Source of the DNA: Sphaerisporangium corydalis
GTDB lineage: Bacteria; Actinomycetota; Actinomycetes; Streptosporangiales; Streptosporangiaceae
Assembly: GCF_025506355.1 (NCBI RefSeq)
Contig: NZ_JANZYP010000010.1
Coordinates: 62,001 to 126,000, forward strand
Direction of reading: 5' to 3'
DNA length: 64,000 nucleotides
The position numbers and the translations under genes were made by a program. Below the pieces are notes generated by a model, which worked only from the letters and a program-made list of their open reading frames with translations, ran no database searches and was not told the origin of the DNA. Positions 8,764 to 16,014 of the stretch are shown here, one piece after another; the first letter of the stretch is position 1; each line of letters opens with the position of its first letter.

Positions 8764-8800
8764 TAGTGATCTGCACGTGCATCTGCTCTTGCATCTGTAC
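8764..8800. promoter_or_regulatory. repeated ATCTGCA motif between XRE regulator and ATPase gene
   Basis: Reads ATCTGCACGTGCAT (8769-8782), then two further GCATCTG copies at 8779-8785 and 8791-8797. GTGCATCTGC and TTGCATCTGT form spaced direct repeats and CTGCACGTGCA is near-palindromic. The 14-base core recurs exactly at 31382-31395, upstream of another XRE gene. Interpreted as an operator for these regulators; this is inference. Confidence 0.45.
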
Positions 8801-8832
8801 GCGACGTGAAGAAAGATTGAGCGTCCGACGTC

Positions 8833-9369
8833 ATGTCCCGACCGCGTGAACGGCCCGACGTAGTGAGGACCTTGATGACCGCACACCTGGTACGCCGGCA
8901 GTCCGTCGTACGGGGGGAGGCACCCTGGTGGCTACTCCCCGCGATGGAGGGCAACCTCTGGGAGCCCGTCGGCGCCGAACTGCGCGCCCTGGGGCGCACC
9001 GGCGCGCCGGTCAAGATCGCTCGCGACTTCACCGTGCTGACGTTGAACAACTGGGGTCTTGACGAACTGGCGTCCGACGCGCGCCTGGTGGTCTCCGAAC
9101 TGGTCACCAACGCCGTGCGGCACGCGGGAGAGCCTACCCGGCTGCGCCTGCTGCACCGCGCCTCCCATGTCGTGTGCGCCGTCTTCGACCCCCGGGAGCA
9201 GCCCCCGGTCGTCACCGACGCCGACTACTTCGCCGAGACCGGCCGGGGGCTGTGGCTCGTCGAGAGCCTGAGCTGCTCGTGGGGCTGGCGGCTGCAGGCG
9301 GGTCGCGGCAAGCTGGTCTGGGCCGCGTTCACCGCTCCTTCCGCGGTCGGCCGCCGCAACTCCGCCTGA
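8833..9369 (+). CDS. RsbW/HATPase_c_2-type ATP-binding protein
   Basis: Small GHKL-fold ATP-binding protein of about 178 residues, of the anti-sigma/serine-kinase-like kind. The N-box VVSELVTNAVRHA is at about residues 88-100, the G1-like VFDP segment follows, and the G2 box ETGRGLWLVESL is near 139-150. These proteins often partner Scr1-type XRE regulators, and here one is divergent. It is unclear whether it phosphorylates an anti-anti-sigma partner or acts by binding, since no STAS protein is near. An alternative ATG at 8875 is preceded by a GAGGACC site; the shorter form (164 residues) still contains the whole domain. Confidence 0.82.
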   Translation: MSRPRERPDVVRTLMTAHLVRRQSVVRGEAPWWLLPAMEGNLWEPVGAELRALGRTGAPVKIARDFTVLTLNNWGLDELASDARLVVSELVTNAVRHAGEPTRLRLLHRASHVVCAVFDPREQPPVVTDADYFAETGRGLWLVESLSCSWGWRLQAGRGKLVWAAFTAPSAVGRRNSA

Positions 9370-9390
9370 GCCGCTCACCTCAGGGTGGAG

Positions 9391-9431
9391 CCGGGCGCGC
9401 CGCTCGCCTGGACGGCGAGGCGGCGCGCCGG
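9391..9431. terminator. bidirectional terminator hairpin
   Basis: CCGGGCGCGCCGCTCGCC pairs with GGCGAGGCGGCGCGCCGG around a TGGAC loop, a nearly perfect 17-bp GC stem with one bulge on each arm. It lies between the convergent ATPase and erm stops. Near-identical 18-base direct repeats (9375-9393 and 9432-9449) flank it. Confidence 0.7.
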
Positions 9432-9436
9432 TCACC

Positions 9437-10303
9437 TCAGGGGGAGCCGAGGGCCCGCCACAGGACGACCCACTGGTCCGGGTGGACGAAGGCCACGACC
9501 GTGCCGGGCCGGATCCCCGCACCGGCGAACGCCGTGTCCACCCTCCTTGCGCCGTACCGCGTGAGCAGGGAGGCGCGGAGCGAGCCGCCCGCCCCGCCGA
9601 AGCCCAGCTCGGCCAGGTCGCCGTATGCGGCCGCGTCGCCGGGTGGCAGGAGCGGCACCGGCCGCCGGTCGACCCGGAGGATGGCCGAGTCGACGCGGGG
9701 CACCGGCCGGAACGCCTCGCGGCCCAGCCGGCCCGCCAGGCGCCACGAGTACCACGGCCAGGTCCGTACGGTCAGCAGGCTCCAGCGCCCGAAGCCGCCC
9801 GTGCGCTTGCGGGCGTACTCGAGCTGGGTGACCAGCGTCGCGGACGACAGGGCCGGCGCCCGCAGACACCAGTCCACGATCCGCGACGTGACCGAGTACG
9901 GGATGTTGCCGGCCACGGCGAACCGGTCGCGAGGCGGGCGGGCGGCCAGGAAGTCGCCCCTGACCACCTCGACGCGGGCGTCGTCACGGGTCCCGGCCGC
10001 CAGCCTGCCCGCGAGCAGGGGGTCGATCTCGTAGGCGACGACCTTTCCCGCGCGCCGGGCCAGGGCGCGGGTCAGCACGCCCTCTCCCGCGCCCGGTTCC
10101 AGTACCGTCTCGCCCGGCGCGGGGGCGGCCGCGCGGACCACCCGCGCCAGCGCGTCCTCGTCGACCAGGAAGTTCTGCGACAGCTCCCGCCTGGCCCGGT
10201 CGCGGCCGGTGCGCCCGCCGCCCTTTCCTGCTTGGTCGCGGGGCTGGTTCCGCCCCTGTTTCTGGATATGCGAATAGTCGCCGTGCGCGAAGGATCGTGC
10301 CAC
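9437..10303 (-). CDS. erm: Erm-type 23S rRNA (adenine-N6) methyltransferase
   Basis: A 288-residue SAM-dependent rRNA adenine methylase of the KsgA/Erm family. Motifs in order: ELSQNFLVDEDALARVV (about 40-56), SAM-binding LEPGAGEGVLTRALA (about 67-81), acidic strand AYEIDP, and catalytic motif IV NIPYSVTS. The basic 38-residue N-terminal tail and lack of the KsgA C-terminal pattern favour Erm (A2058 of 23S rRNA, macrolide-lincosamide-streptogramin B resistance) over the housekeeping 16S enzyme. The GTG start at 10303 has only a GGAAGG site 13 bases away, so the start is uncertain within the basic tail. The 5' region contains a CCGAGA/TCTCGG hairpin. No macrolide cluster is adjacent. Confidence 0.83.
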   Translation of the reverse strand: MARSFAHGDYSHIQKQGRNQPRDQAGKGGGRTGRDRARRELSQNFLVDEDALARVVRAAAPAPGETVLEPGAGEGVLTRALARRAGKVVAYEIDPLLAGRLAAGTRDDARVEVVRGDFLAARPPRDRFAVAGNIPYSVTSRIVDWCLRAPALSSATLVTQLEYARKRTGGFGRWSLLTVRTWPWYSWRLAGRLGREAFRPVPRVDSAILRVDRRPVPLLPPGDAAAYGDLAELGFGGAGGSLRASLLTRYGARRVDTAFAGAGIRPGTVVAFVHPDQWVVLWRALGSP

Positions 10304-10722
10304 TTCCGATGCCCTTCCGGGTCCGAGATGAACAAGGTCTCGGAGGCCCTGGGCACGCAGGAGCGACCAGCGGGTTCAGTGGTGGGGAAGCCCCGCTAGA
10401 TGACGCGTTCCTGACGAGCCAGAGCCCGTCGGACGCGGGGGCGCTTCACCAGGCACGGTTCGCGGTGAACCGGCCGGTCGGCGAGGTTGAGCGGGAAATT
10501 GAGCACGTCCACGACCCTAAGAAAGGCCCCGCGAGGCCCGCAACGGATTTATCCACCCCCACGCTTCGCCTGCTCCACTCCGCCCGCCCGTTCGCCTGCT
10601 CGGCCGCTCCGCCGCCGGCGGCCGGGCGCGGGTCCGCCGGGTCCTCCACCCAGGGGTGGAGGGGCGGATCTCCACCGGTGCGCCGATCCCGTGGCGGGCG
10701 CGGATCCCTACCGTTTCGAGGC
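10304..10722. other. 419-base intergenic region between erm and a membrane-protein gene
   Basis: Divergent regulatory space without a convincing gene. Next to erm is a hairpin, CCGAGA (10323-10328) with TCTCGG (10338-10343), within the putative leader; no clear leader peptide with a ribosome site was found. From 10550 to 10690 the DNA is Pro-codon-rich GC sequence with no recognisable promoter. Many GC-rich reading frames cross it, but none has a plausible start and composition. Confidence 0.5.
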
Positions 10723-11211
10723 ATGGACCCCTTGCAGACCGCGGCGCTCGCGATCGTCGTGACCGTACTGATCGTCTACCGTCAGATGAGGACCCGGCGC
10801 GCCGCCGGCCAGGGTCTTCTGTACTTCGCCCTGGCCCTGATCGCGGTCGGCCTGTTGTCGGGTGGCCTGGTCGGCACGCACGATGTGCCGCTCAGCGTGG
10901 GCTTCCTGGTCGTGGAGCTCGCCTTCGCGGTCGGCTTCGGCGCCGTACGAGCCCGCACGGTGCGGGTGTGGCGTGACCGCGCGGGGGTGGCGTGGGCCAA
11001 GGGCACCGTCTGGACCCTCGCGGGCTGGCTGGCCTCCCTGATCGCGCGCATCGGCCTGTACGCCGCCGGACGCGGCCTCGGTCTGGACACCGCGCCCACC
11101 TCGGTGCTCCTGTTCGTCGGCGTGACCATCGGCGTGCAGGCCCTGCTCGTGGCCCGCCGCGCCCGCGACCTCCCGGCCGAGCGGGTCTCCACCCCGTCCG
11201 TCCCGGCCTGA
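10723..11211 (+). CDS. multi-pass membrane protein, DUF1453/CcdC-like
   Basis: A 162-residue protein with about four or five hydrophobic helices: TAALAIVVTVLIVY, LLYFALALIAVGLLSGG, VGFLVVELAFAVGFGAV, LAGWLASLIARIGLYAAG and TSVLLFVGVTIGVQALLVA. An RQMRTRRA cytoplasmic loop follows helix 1, and a conserved-looking RTVRVWRDRAGVAWAKGTVWTL loop lies between helices 3 and 4. This matches DUF1453/CcdC-like proteins of actinobacteria, of unknown function. The start at 10723 gives a compact helix-first protein. It is 53 bases upstream of a NarL-type histidine kinase on the same strand and may be cotranscribed with it, possibly as a sensed or controlled component. Confidence 0.75.
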   Translation: MDPLQTAALAIVVTVLIVYRQMRTRRAAGQGLLYFALALIAVGLLSGGLVGTHDVPLSVGFLVVELAFAVGFGAVRARTVRVWRDRAGVAWAKGTVWTLAGWLASLIARIGLYAAGRGLGLDTAPTSVLLFVGVTIGVQALLVARRARDLPAERVSTPSVPA

Positions 11212-11264
11212 CCCGGCCGGGGCCCGGCATCGGAGTCCGGCGGGGCGGCCGGTATGTTCGCGAC

Positions 11265-12452
11265 ATGGCCAGGACCCGCGTGGAAGGCCTGAGCCCCGCC
11301 CTGGTGCCGAGGTTCCTGGCCATCCTGGTCTTCGTGATCGGCGAGGCCCGGCAGGAGCCCGGCTTCGCCCTCACCGGCCGTGGGCTCCTCACCGCCGCAC
11401 TGACGTTGTTCATCGCGGGCACCCTGATGATCATCACCAGGCCCGTGGCCGTGGCGCGCCCGCCGGTCGTCGTGCTCGGGATCCCGGTCAGGCTGGCCGC
11501 CACGGTGGCGGCGTCCCTCGGGCTCCTCATGGTGAGCGCGGAGGGCGGGCCCGCCACGGCCGCCCTGATGTTCGCCGTGGGGGTGGCGACCGTCAGGTAC
11601 CCGCTCGCCTGGTCGGTGCCCGTCGTCGCGATCGCCCTGGCCGGCCTCGGGCTGCTGAGCGTGGCGGAGCGGCGCTGGGACGAGGAGATCGGCCTGGTCG
11701 TCAGCACCTGCGTCGTCTTCCTGGTCGCCAACTCGATCAGGCAGGGCCGGGCGGCCAGGAGCGCCGAGGCCCGGGAGGCCGTGCTCGCCGAGCGGGCGCG
11801 CATCGCCAGGGAGGTCCACGACATCCTGGCCCACTCCCTGTCCGCGCAGATCGTCCACCTGGAGGGGGCGCGCCTCCTGCTGCGCGCCGATCGCTCCGAG
11901 GAGGCGCTCGACCGGGTCGAGCGGGCCAGGGACCTGGCCAAGAGCGGCCTCGAGGAGGCGCGCAGGGCCGTCTCCGCGCTCCGCGAGGACAGCCCGCCCC
12001 TGCCGGTGGCGCTCAAGGTGCTGGCCGAGGAGTTCCTGGCGACCACGGGACGGCCCTGTGAGCTGGTCGTGACCGGCGTGGAGCGGCGCCTGGCCCCCGA
12101 GGCCGAGCTGGCCGTGGTCCGTACCGCACAGGAGGCTCTCACCAACGTCCGCCGCCACGCGCCCGGCGCCGGGGCGGCCGTACGGCTGGACTTCGGGGAC
12201 CGGGTGTGCGAGCTGGAGGTGACCAACCCGGCCGGCGACGGCCCGGGCACCAAGGGCGGGGGGTACGGTCTCGTGGGGATGCGGGAACGGGCCGAGCTGC
12301 TCGGCGGGACCCTGGTGACGGGGGACGCGGACGGCGGCTTCCGGGTCGGCCTCCGGCTGCCCGCCGGCGACGGGACGGCGCGGGGCGGGGCGCCCGCGAG
12401 GACGGATGGCGTGGCGTGGCGGAGACACGTGCGGAGGGCGGGACGGGGATGA
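11265..12452 (+). CDS. NarL-family sensor histidine kinase
   Basis: A 395-residue membrane sensor kinase. The N-terminal 150 residues contain paired hydrophobic helices with no large extracellular domain. Then comes the HisKA_3 dimerisation helix with ERARIAREVHDILAHSLSAQ (phospho-acceptor His near residue 184) and a short HATPase_c with QEALTNVRRHAPG and GGGYGLVGMRERAELLGG. It phosphorylates the response regulator encoded next; the ATG of that gene overlaps this stop by four bases (ATGA), so the two are translationally coupled. The absence of an extracytoplasmic domain suggests sensing within the membrane, possibly of envelope stress or the neighbouring membrane protein. The last 30 residues are Arg/Gly-rich and variable. 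Confidence 0.92.
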   Translation: MARTRVEGLSPALVPRFLAILVFVIGEARQEPGFALTGRGLLTAALTLFIAGTLMIITRPVAVARPPVVVLGIPVRLAATVAASLGLLMVSAEGGPATAALMFAVGVATVRYPLAWSVPVVAIALAGLGLLSVAERRWDEEIGLVVSTCVVFLVANSIRQGRAARSAEAREAVLAERARIAREVHDILAHSLSAQIVHLEGARLLLRADRSEEALDRVERARDLAKSGLEEARRAVSALREDSPPLPVALKVLAEEFLATTGRPCELVVTGVERRLAPEAELAVVRTAQEALTNVRRHAPGAGAAVRLDFGDRVCELEVTNPAGDGPGTKGGGYGLVGMRERAELLGGTLVTGDADGGFRVGLRLPAGDGTARGGAPARTDGVAWRRHVRRAGRG

Positions 12453-13138
12453 CCGCCCGGGTGCTCGTGGTCGACGACCAGACGGTCATCCGCGAGGGGC
12501 TGACCCTGCTGCTCGGGCTGCTGCCCGGCATCGAGGTGGTCGGCTCGGCCGGGGACGGCGAGGCGGCGCTCCGGATGATCGAGGCCGAACGGCCGGACGT
12601 GGTGTTGATGGATCTGAGAATGCCGCGAATGGATGGAGTTGAGGCGACCAGACGTGTTCGGGCGACATTTCCGGATACGCAGGTGGTCGTTCTCACGACT
12701 TACTCGGACGACGAATCGGTGTTCGCCGCGCTCCAGGCCGGGGCCCGGGGCTTTCTCACCAAGAGCGCCGACGCTGAGGAGATCTCCCGGGCCATCGCCG
12801 CGGTGATGCGCGGCGACGCGCAACTGGATCCGGCGGTCCAGCGCCGCCTCCTGGAGACCATGACCCCGCCCGCCCCCGCGCGGGGCACCGGCGCCGCGGG
12901 CCGTGAGCGGGGTGCCGTACGGCAGGGGAACGGCCCGCCCGACGGCCTGACCAGGCGGGAGGCCGAGGTGCTCCGCCTGATGGCGCGGGGCCGCTCCAAC
13001 GCCGAGATCTCCGCCGACCTGTTCATCAGCGAGGCCACGGTGAAGACCCACATCAACAATCTGTTCGCCAAGATCGGCGCCCGAGACCGCGCGCAGGCCG
13101 TCGCCTACGCCTACCGCCAGGGCCTCGCCACCCCCTGA
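12449..13138 (+). CDS. NarL/FixJ-family response regulator
   Basis: A 229-residue two-domain regulator. The receiver domain has acidic pair DD in VLVVDDQ, the phospho-acceptor Asp in DVVLMDLRMPRMDG, the switch Thr/Ser in VVLTTYSDD and Lys in FLTKSAD. A 40-residue Pro/Gly/Arg linker leads to a LuxR-type HTH: LTRREAEVLRLMARGRSNAEI, then SEATVKTHINNLFAKIGARDR. It is the output partner of the overlapping kinase gene. Targets are unknown; the adjacent DUF1453-like membrane protein gene is a reasonable candidate. Confidence 0.94.
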   Translation: MTARVLVVDDQTVIREGLTLLLGLLPGIEVVGSAGDGEAALRMIEAERPDVVLMDLRMPRMDGVEATRRVRATFPDTQVVVLTTYSDDESVFAALQAGARGFLTKSADAEEISRAIAAVMRGDAQLDPAVQRRLLETMTPPAPARGTGAAGRERGAVRQGNGPPDGLTRREAEVLRLMARGRSNAEISADLFISEATVKTHINNLFAKIGARDRAQAVAYAYRQGLATP

Positions 13139-13333
13139 ACGGGCCCCGGACGAGGGAATGGATGTCAAGCGAAATACGTTGTCAGCGGAATACGTTTAAA
13201 GCTGAATCCGCTTTCAGTGAAAATGTGCCGACAGTGAAAAGTCTGTCGCGCTGATCGGATATCTGGCAGCGTTAAACTGAGATTTTGCGGCGCGTAAAAG
13301 CCGCGATTACCAGACGACTAAAACTGGGAGCAG
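13139..13333 (+). promoter_or_regulatory. clpP operon upstream region
   Basis: A 195-base AT-richer stretch upstream of the first clpP. It contains CGCTG (13230-13250 area) spaced from CAGCG, a GCGGC/GCCGC hairpin around GCGTAAAA near 13288-13306, and a TAAACT box near 13273 that could be a -10. The repeated GAAATACGTTGTCAGC/GAATACGTTTAAAGC sequences (about 13170-13205) look like a degenerate direct repeat. A ClgR or PopR site is expected for clpP operons, but I see no clear match to either consensus. Confidence 0.4.
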
Positions 13334-13996
13334 GTGACAACGGTGACCCCGAGGCGTTCTTCCCGTGACCCGTTCGCGGCGGCCTTCGAGTCCGTCTCGC
13401 AAGCCGCGGAGGGGCAGCAGCCCTCTTCGTTCATCGATCCGCTCGGCCAGCGTCTGCTGCGCGAGCGCATCATCTTCCTGGGGCAGGAGGTCGACGACGA
13501 GATCTCCAACAAGATCTGCGGCGAGCTGCTGCTCCTCTCGGCCGAGGACGCGAAGCGCGACATTTTCCTGTACATCAACTCACCCGGCGGTTCCGTGACC
13601 GCGGGTATGGCCATTTACGACATCATGCAATACGTCCCTAACGATGTCTCGACGGTGGCGATGGGGCTCGCCGCGTCGATGGGGCAGTTCCTGCTGTGCG
13701 CCGGGACCACGGGCAAGCGCTACAGTTTGCCGCACGCGCGCATCCTGATGCACCAGCCTCTTGGCGGGATCGGCGGCACGGCGTCCGACATCAAGATCCA
13801 GGCCGAGCAGATGCTATACACGAAGAAGATGTTCGCGGAGCGCATCGCCTTCCACACCGGCCAGACCGTGGAGCAGATCGAGCGCGACTCCGACCACGAC
13901 CGCTGGTTCACGGCCGAGGAGGCCAAGGACTACGGCTTCGTCGACCACGTGGTGCGGAGCGCCAACCTCGTCCCCTCCGCCGGCCCGGTCTCCTGA
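13334..13996 (+). CDS. clpP: ATP-dependent Clp protease proteolytic subunit
   Basis: A 220-residue ClpP serine peptidase that forms heptameric rings and degrades substrates fed by a Clp ATPase. Catalytic residues are visible: Ser in [11 protein letters not shown], His in [11 protein letters not shown], and Asp in the [18 protein letters not shown] stretch. [10 protein letters not shown] is the oxyanion strand. The first 30 residues are a propeptide-like variable region. GTG at 13334 follows GGGAGCAG; a second GTG three codons on is possible. It is followed after 44 bases by a second clpP, a typical actinobacterial tandem. No clpX or tig is adjacent, so this may be the accessory (clpP3/P4-like) pair rather than the housekeeping one. 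Confidence 0.95.
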   Translation: MTTVTPRRSSRDPFAAAFESVSQAAEGQQPSSFIDPLGQRLLRERIIFLGQEVDDEISNKICGELLLLSAEDAKRDIFLYINSPGGSVTAGMAIYDIMQYVPNDVSTVAMGLAASMGQFLLCAGTTGKRYSLPHARILMHQPLGGIGGTASDIKIQAEQMLYTKKMFAERIAFHTGQTVEQIERDSDHDRWFTAEEAKDYGFVDHVVRSANLVPSAGPVS

Positions 13997-14040
13997 CCGG
14001 CCGGGTCATCGCACGACCTTGAACCACTAGCGGAGGCATC

Positions 14041-14712
14041 ATGAGTGATCTGAGCCGGACAGGCCCCACCGCCGGGGTGGCCCCCGTCGACAGCCGGTAC
14101 ATCATCCCGACCTTCACCGAACGCACGTCGTACGGCGTCAAGGAGATGAGCCCGTACAACAAGCTCTTCGAGGACCGCATCATCTTCCTCGGCGTGCAGA
14201 TCGACGACACCTCGGCCAACGACGTGATGGCCCAGCTGCTGACCCTGGAGTCGATCGACCCCGACCGTGACATCAGCATCTACATCAACTCGCCCGGCGG
14301 TTCGTTCACCGCGATGGCGGCGATCTACGACACGATGCAGTTCGTCCGGCCGGAGATCCAGACGGTGTGCATCGGCCAGGCCGCGTCCGCGGCGGCGGTG
14401 CTGCTCGCGGCGGGCGCGCCCGGCAAGCGGGGGGCGCTGGCCCAGTCGCGCGTCCTGCTCCACCAGCCCTCCACCGAGGGCAGCTTCGGGCCGACGAGCG
14501 ACATGGAGGTGCAGGCCCGCGAGATCATCCGGATGCGCGCCCTCCTGGAGTCCCTCATCTCCAAGCACTCCGGCCGCTCGCTGGAGACCGTGCGCAAGGA
14601 CATCGAGCGCGACAAGATCCTCACCGCCGAGCAGGCCAAGGAGTACGGCGTCATCGACGACGTGTTCGCGAGCCGCAAGCGCAAGCCGACCCTGGTGAAG
14701 AAGGCCGGCTGA
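14041..14712 (+). CDS. clpP: ATP-dependent Clp protease proteolytic subunit (second paralogue)
   Basis: A 223-residue ClpP. The catalytic triad is intact: Ser in [13 protein letters not shown], His in [11 protein letters not shown] and Asp in [39 protein letters not shown] corresponds to the oxyanion region. ATG at 14041 follows GGAGG. Paired actinobacterial ClpPs form mixed double rings of two different heptamers, and this gene very likely supplies the second ring. It is cotranscribed with the preceding clpP (44-base gap) and faces glnII convergently. Confidence 0.95.
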   Translation: MSDLSRTGPTAGVAPVDSRYIIPTFTERTSYGVKEMSPYNKLFEDRIIFLGVQIDDTSANDVMAQLLTLESIDPDRDISIYINSPGGSFTAMAAIYDTMQFVRPEIQTVCIGQAASAAAVLLAAGAPGKRGALAQSRVLLHQPSTEGSFGPTSDMEVQAREIIRMRALLESLISKHSGRSLETVRKDIERDKILTAEQAKEYGVIDDVFASRKRKPTLVKKAG

Positions 14713-14824
14713 CCGACCACGGCGTACGCCGGCCGGCGCGGGTCGTCCCGCGGCCGGCGTGGCCGTGGCGCCGCCCGCGGGAGGAGTCCCGGCGAACGGC
14801 GCCATCGAACGAAGAAGCTCAGGC

Positions 14825-15838
14825 TCAGACCTGGCCGGCCTTCTCCAGGGCCTCGCAGCAGGTGCCGACGATCAGCCGGGTGACCACGTACGGGTCGCAG
14901 TTGGCGTTCGGGCGGCGGTCCTCGATGTAGCCCTGCTTGTCCACCTCGACCTGCCACGGGATGCGCACGGACGCGCCGCGGTCGGACACGCCGTAGCTGA
15001 ACTCGCTCCACGGGGCGGTCTCGTGCATGCCGGTGAGCCGGTTCTCGATCTCGGCGCCGTACCCGGCGATGTGCTCGTCGACCTTGGTGCCCAGCGCCTC
15101 GCAGGCGGTGATGATCGGGTCGTAGCCCGAGCGCATCGCCTGGGTGGAGAAGTTGGTGTGCGCGCCGGCGCCGTTCCAGTCGCCCTTCACCGGCTTGGGG
15201 TCGAGCGTGGCCGAGACGCCGAAGTCCTCGGCGATGCGGTACAGCAGCCAGCGGGCGACCCACATGTGGTCCGACACCGCGAGCGGCCCGGCCGGGCCGA
15301 TCTGGAACTCCCACTGACCGGGCATGACCTCGGCGTTGATGCCGGAGATCGCCAGGCCCGCCTCGACACAGGCGTCGAGGTGCGCCTCGACGATCTCGCG
15401 GCCGAACACCTCGTCGGCGCCGACGCCGCAGTAGTAGAAGCCCTGCGGGGCGGGGAAGCCGCCAGCCGGGAAGCCGAGCGGGCGGCCGTCCTTGAAGAAG
15501 GTGTACTCCTGCTCGATGCCGAACCACGAGTCCTGGTCGGCGTAGCGCTCGGCGACGGAGGTCAGCTGCGCGCGCGTGTTGGTGACGTGCGGCGTCATGT
15601 CGGTGAGCAGGACCTCGCAGAGCACCAGGACGTTGTCACCGCCCCGGATGGGGTCCGGGCAGCTGAACACCGGCTTGAGCACACAGTCGGAGGCCTTACC
15701 CGGAGCCTGGTTGGTGCTCGAACCGTCAAAGCCCCAGATCGGCAGGCCCGCGCCGTCGGCAAGGATCCTGGTCTTCGACCGGAGCCGCGCCGAGGGTTCG
15801 GTGCCGTCAATCCAGATGTACTCGGCCTTGTAGGTCAC
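14825..15838 (-). CDS. glnII: type II (eukaryote-like) glutamine synthetase
   Basis: A 337-residue GSII that makes glutamine from glutamate, ammonia and ATP. The length is right for GSII (about 340-350) and far shorter than GSI (about 470). The signature WGFDGSSTNQA lies near residue 36, EQEYTFF in the metal/ATP region, NAEVMPGQWEFQIGP, and the ATP-binding KGDWNGAGAHTNFST. No adenylylation-site loop of GSI type is present. Start codon GTG at 15838 follows GAAGGG. Actinomycetes often carry glnII beside GSI and control it by GlnR under nitrogen limitation; dyads and a GlnR-like box lie 60-110 bases upstream. Confidence 0.95.
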   Translation of the reverse strand: MTYKAEYIWIDGTEPSARLRSKTRILADGAGLPIWGFDGSSTNQAPGKASDCVLKPVFSCPDPIRGGDNVLVLCEVLLTDMTPHVTNTRAQLTSVAERYADQDSWFGIEQEYTFFKDGRPLGFPAGGFPAPQGFYYCGVGADEVFGREIVEAHLDACVEAGLAISGINAEVMPGQWEFQIGPAGPLAVSDHMWVARWLLYRIAEDFGVSATLDPKPVKGDWNGAGAHTNFSTQAMRSGYDPIITACEALGTKVDEHIAGYGAEIENRLTGMHETAPWSEFSYGVSDRGASVRIPWQVEVDKQGYIEDRRPNANCDPYVVTRLIVGTCCEALEKAGQV

Positions 15839-15900
15839 GACGATCCCTTCAGCAAGGCAGACCCCACTCGTGTCCGCAACGCCGAGGTTGTCAATGAGCC

Positions 15901-15947
15901 GTTTCGGAGCTGTTGCCCGTTCATGAACGCCATGTGAAATCGTTCAC
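15901..15947. promoter_or_regulatory. operator cluster upstream of glnII
   Basis: Read on the glnII strand, GCAAC-AGCTCC-GAAAC (15901-15916 reversed) resembles the GlnR box GTnAC-n6-GAAAC with one mismatch. Adjacent are the perfect palindrome GTTCATGAAC (15919-15928) and the dyad GTGAA-ATCG-TTCAC (15934-15947). The dyads share GTTCA/TGAAC half-sites, suggesting two sites for one dimeric regulator. They lie 63-109 bases upstream of the glnII start. The GlnR assignment is inference. Confidence 0.5.
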
Positions 15948-16014
15948 GAATCACCCGCTCCGGGCATACGTCACTACTGCTCAGATACCAGGCAGGGGTG
16001 TCCTGATGCGGAGA

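Noticed and set aside
10304-10500. Leader peptide controlling erm by attenuation
   Set aside because: No short frame with a ribosome site and typical leader pattern could be found; only the hairpin is reported.
13139-13333. Definite ClgR or PopR operator
   Set aside because: Dyads exist but do not match either consensus closely enough to claim.
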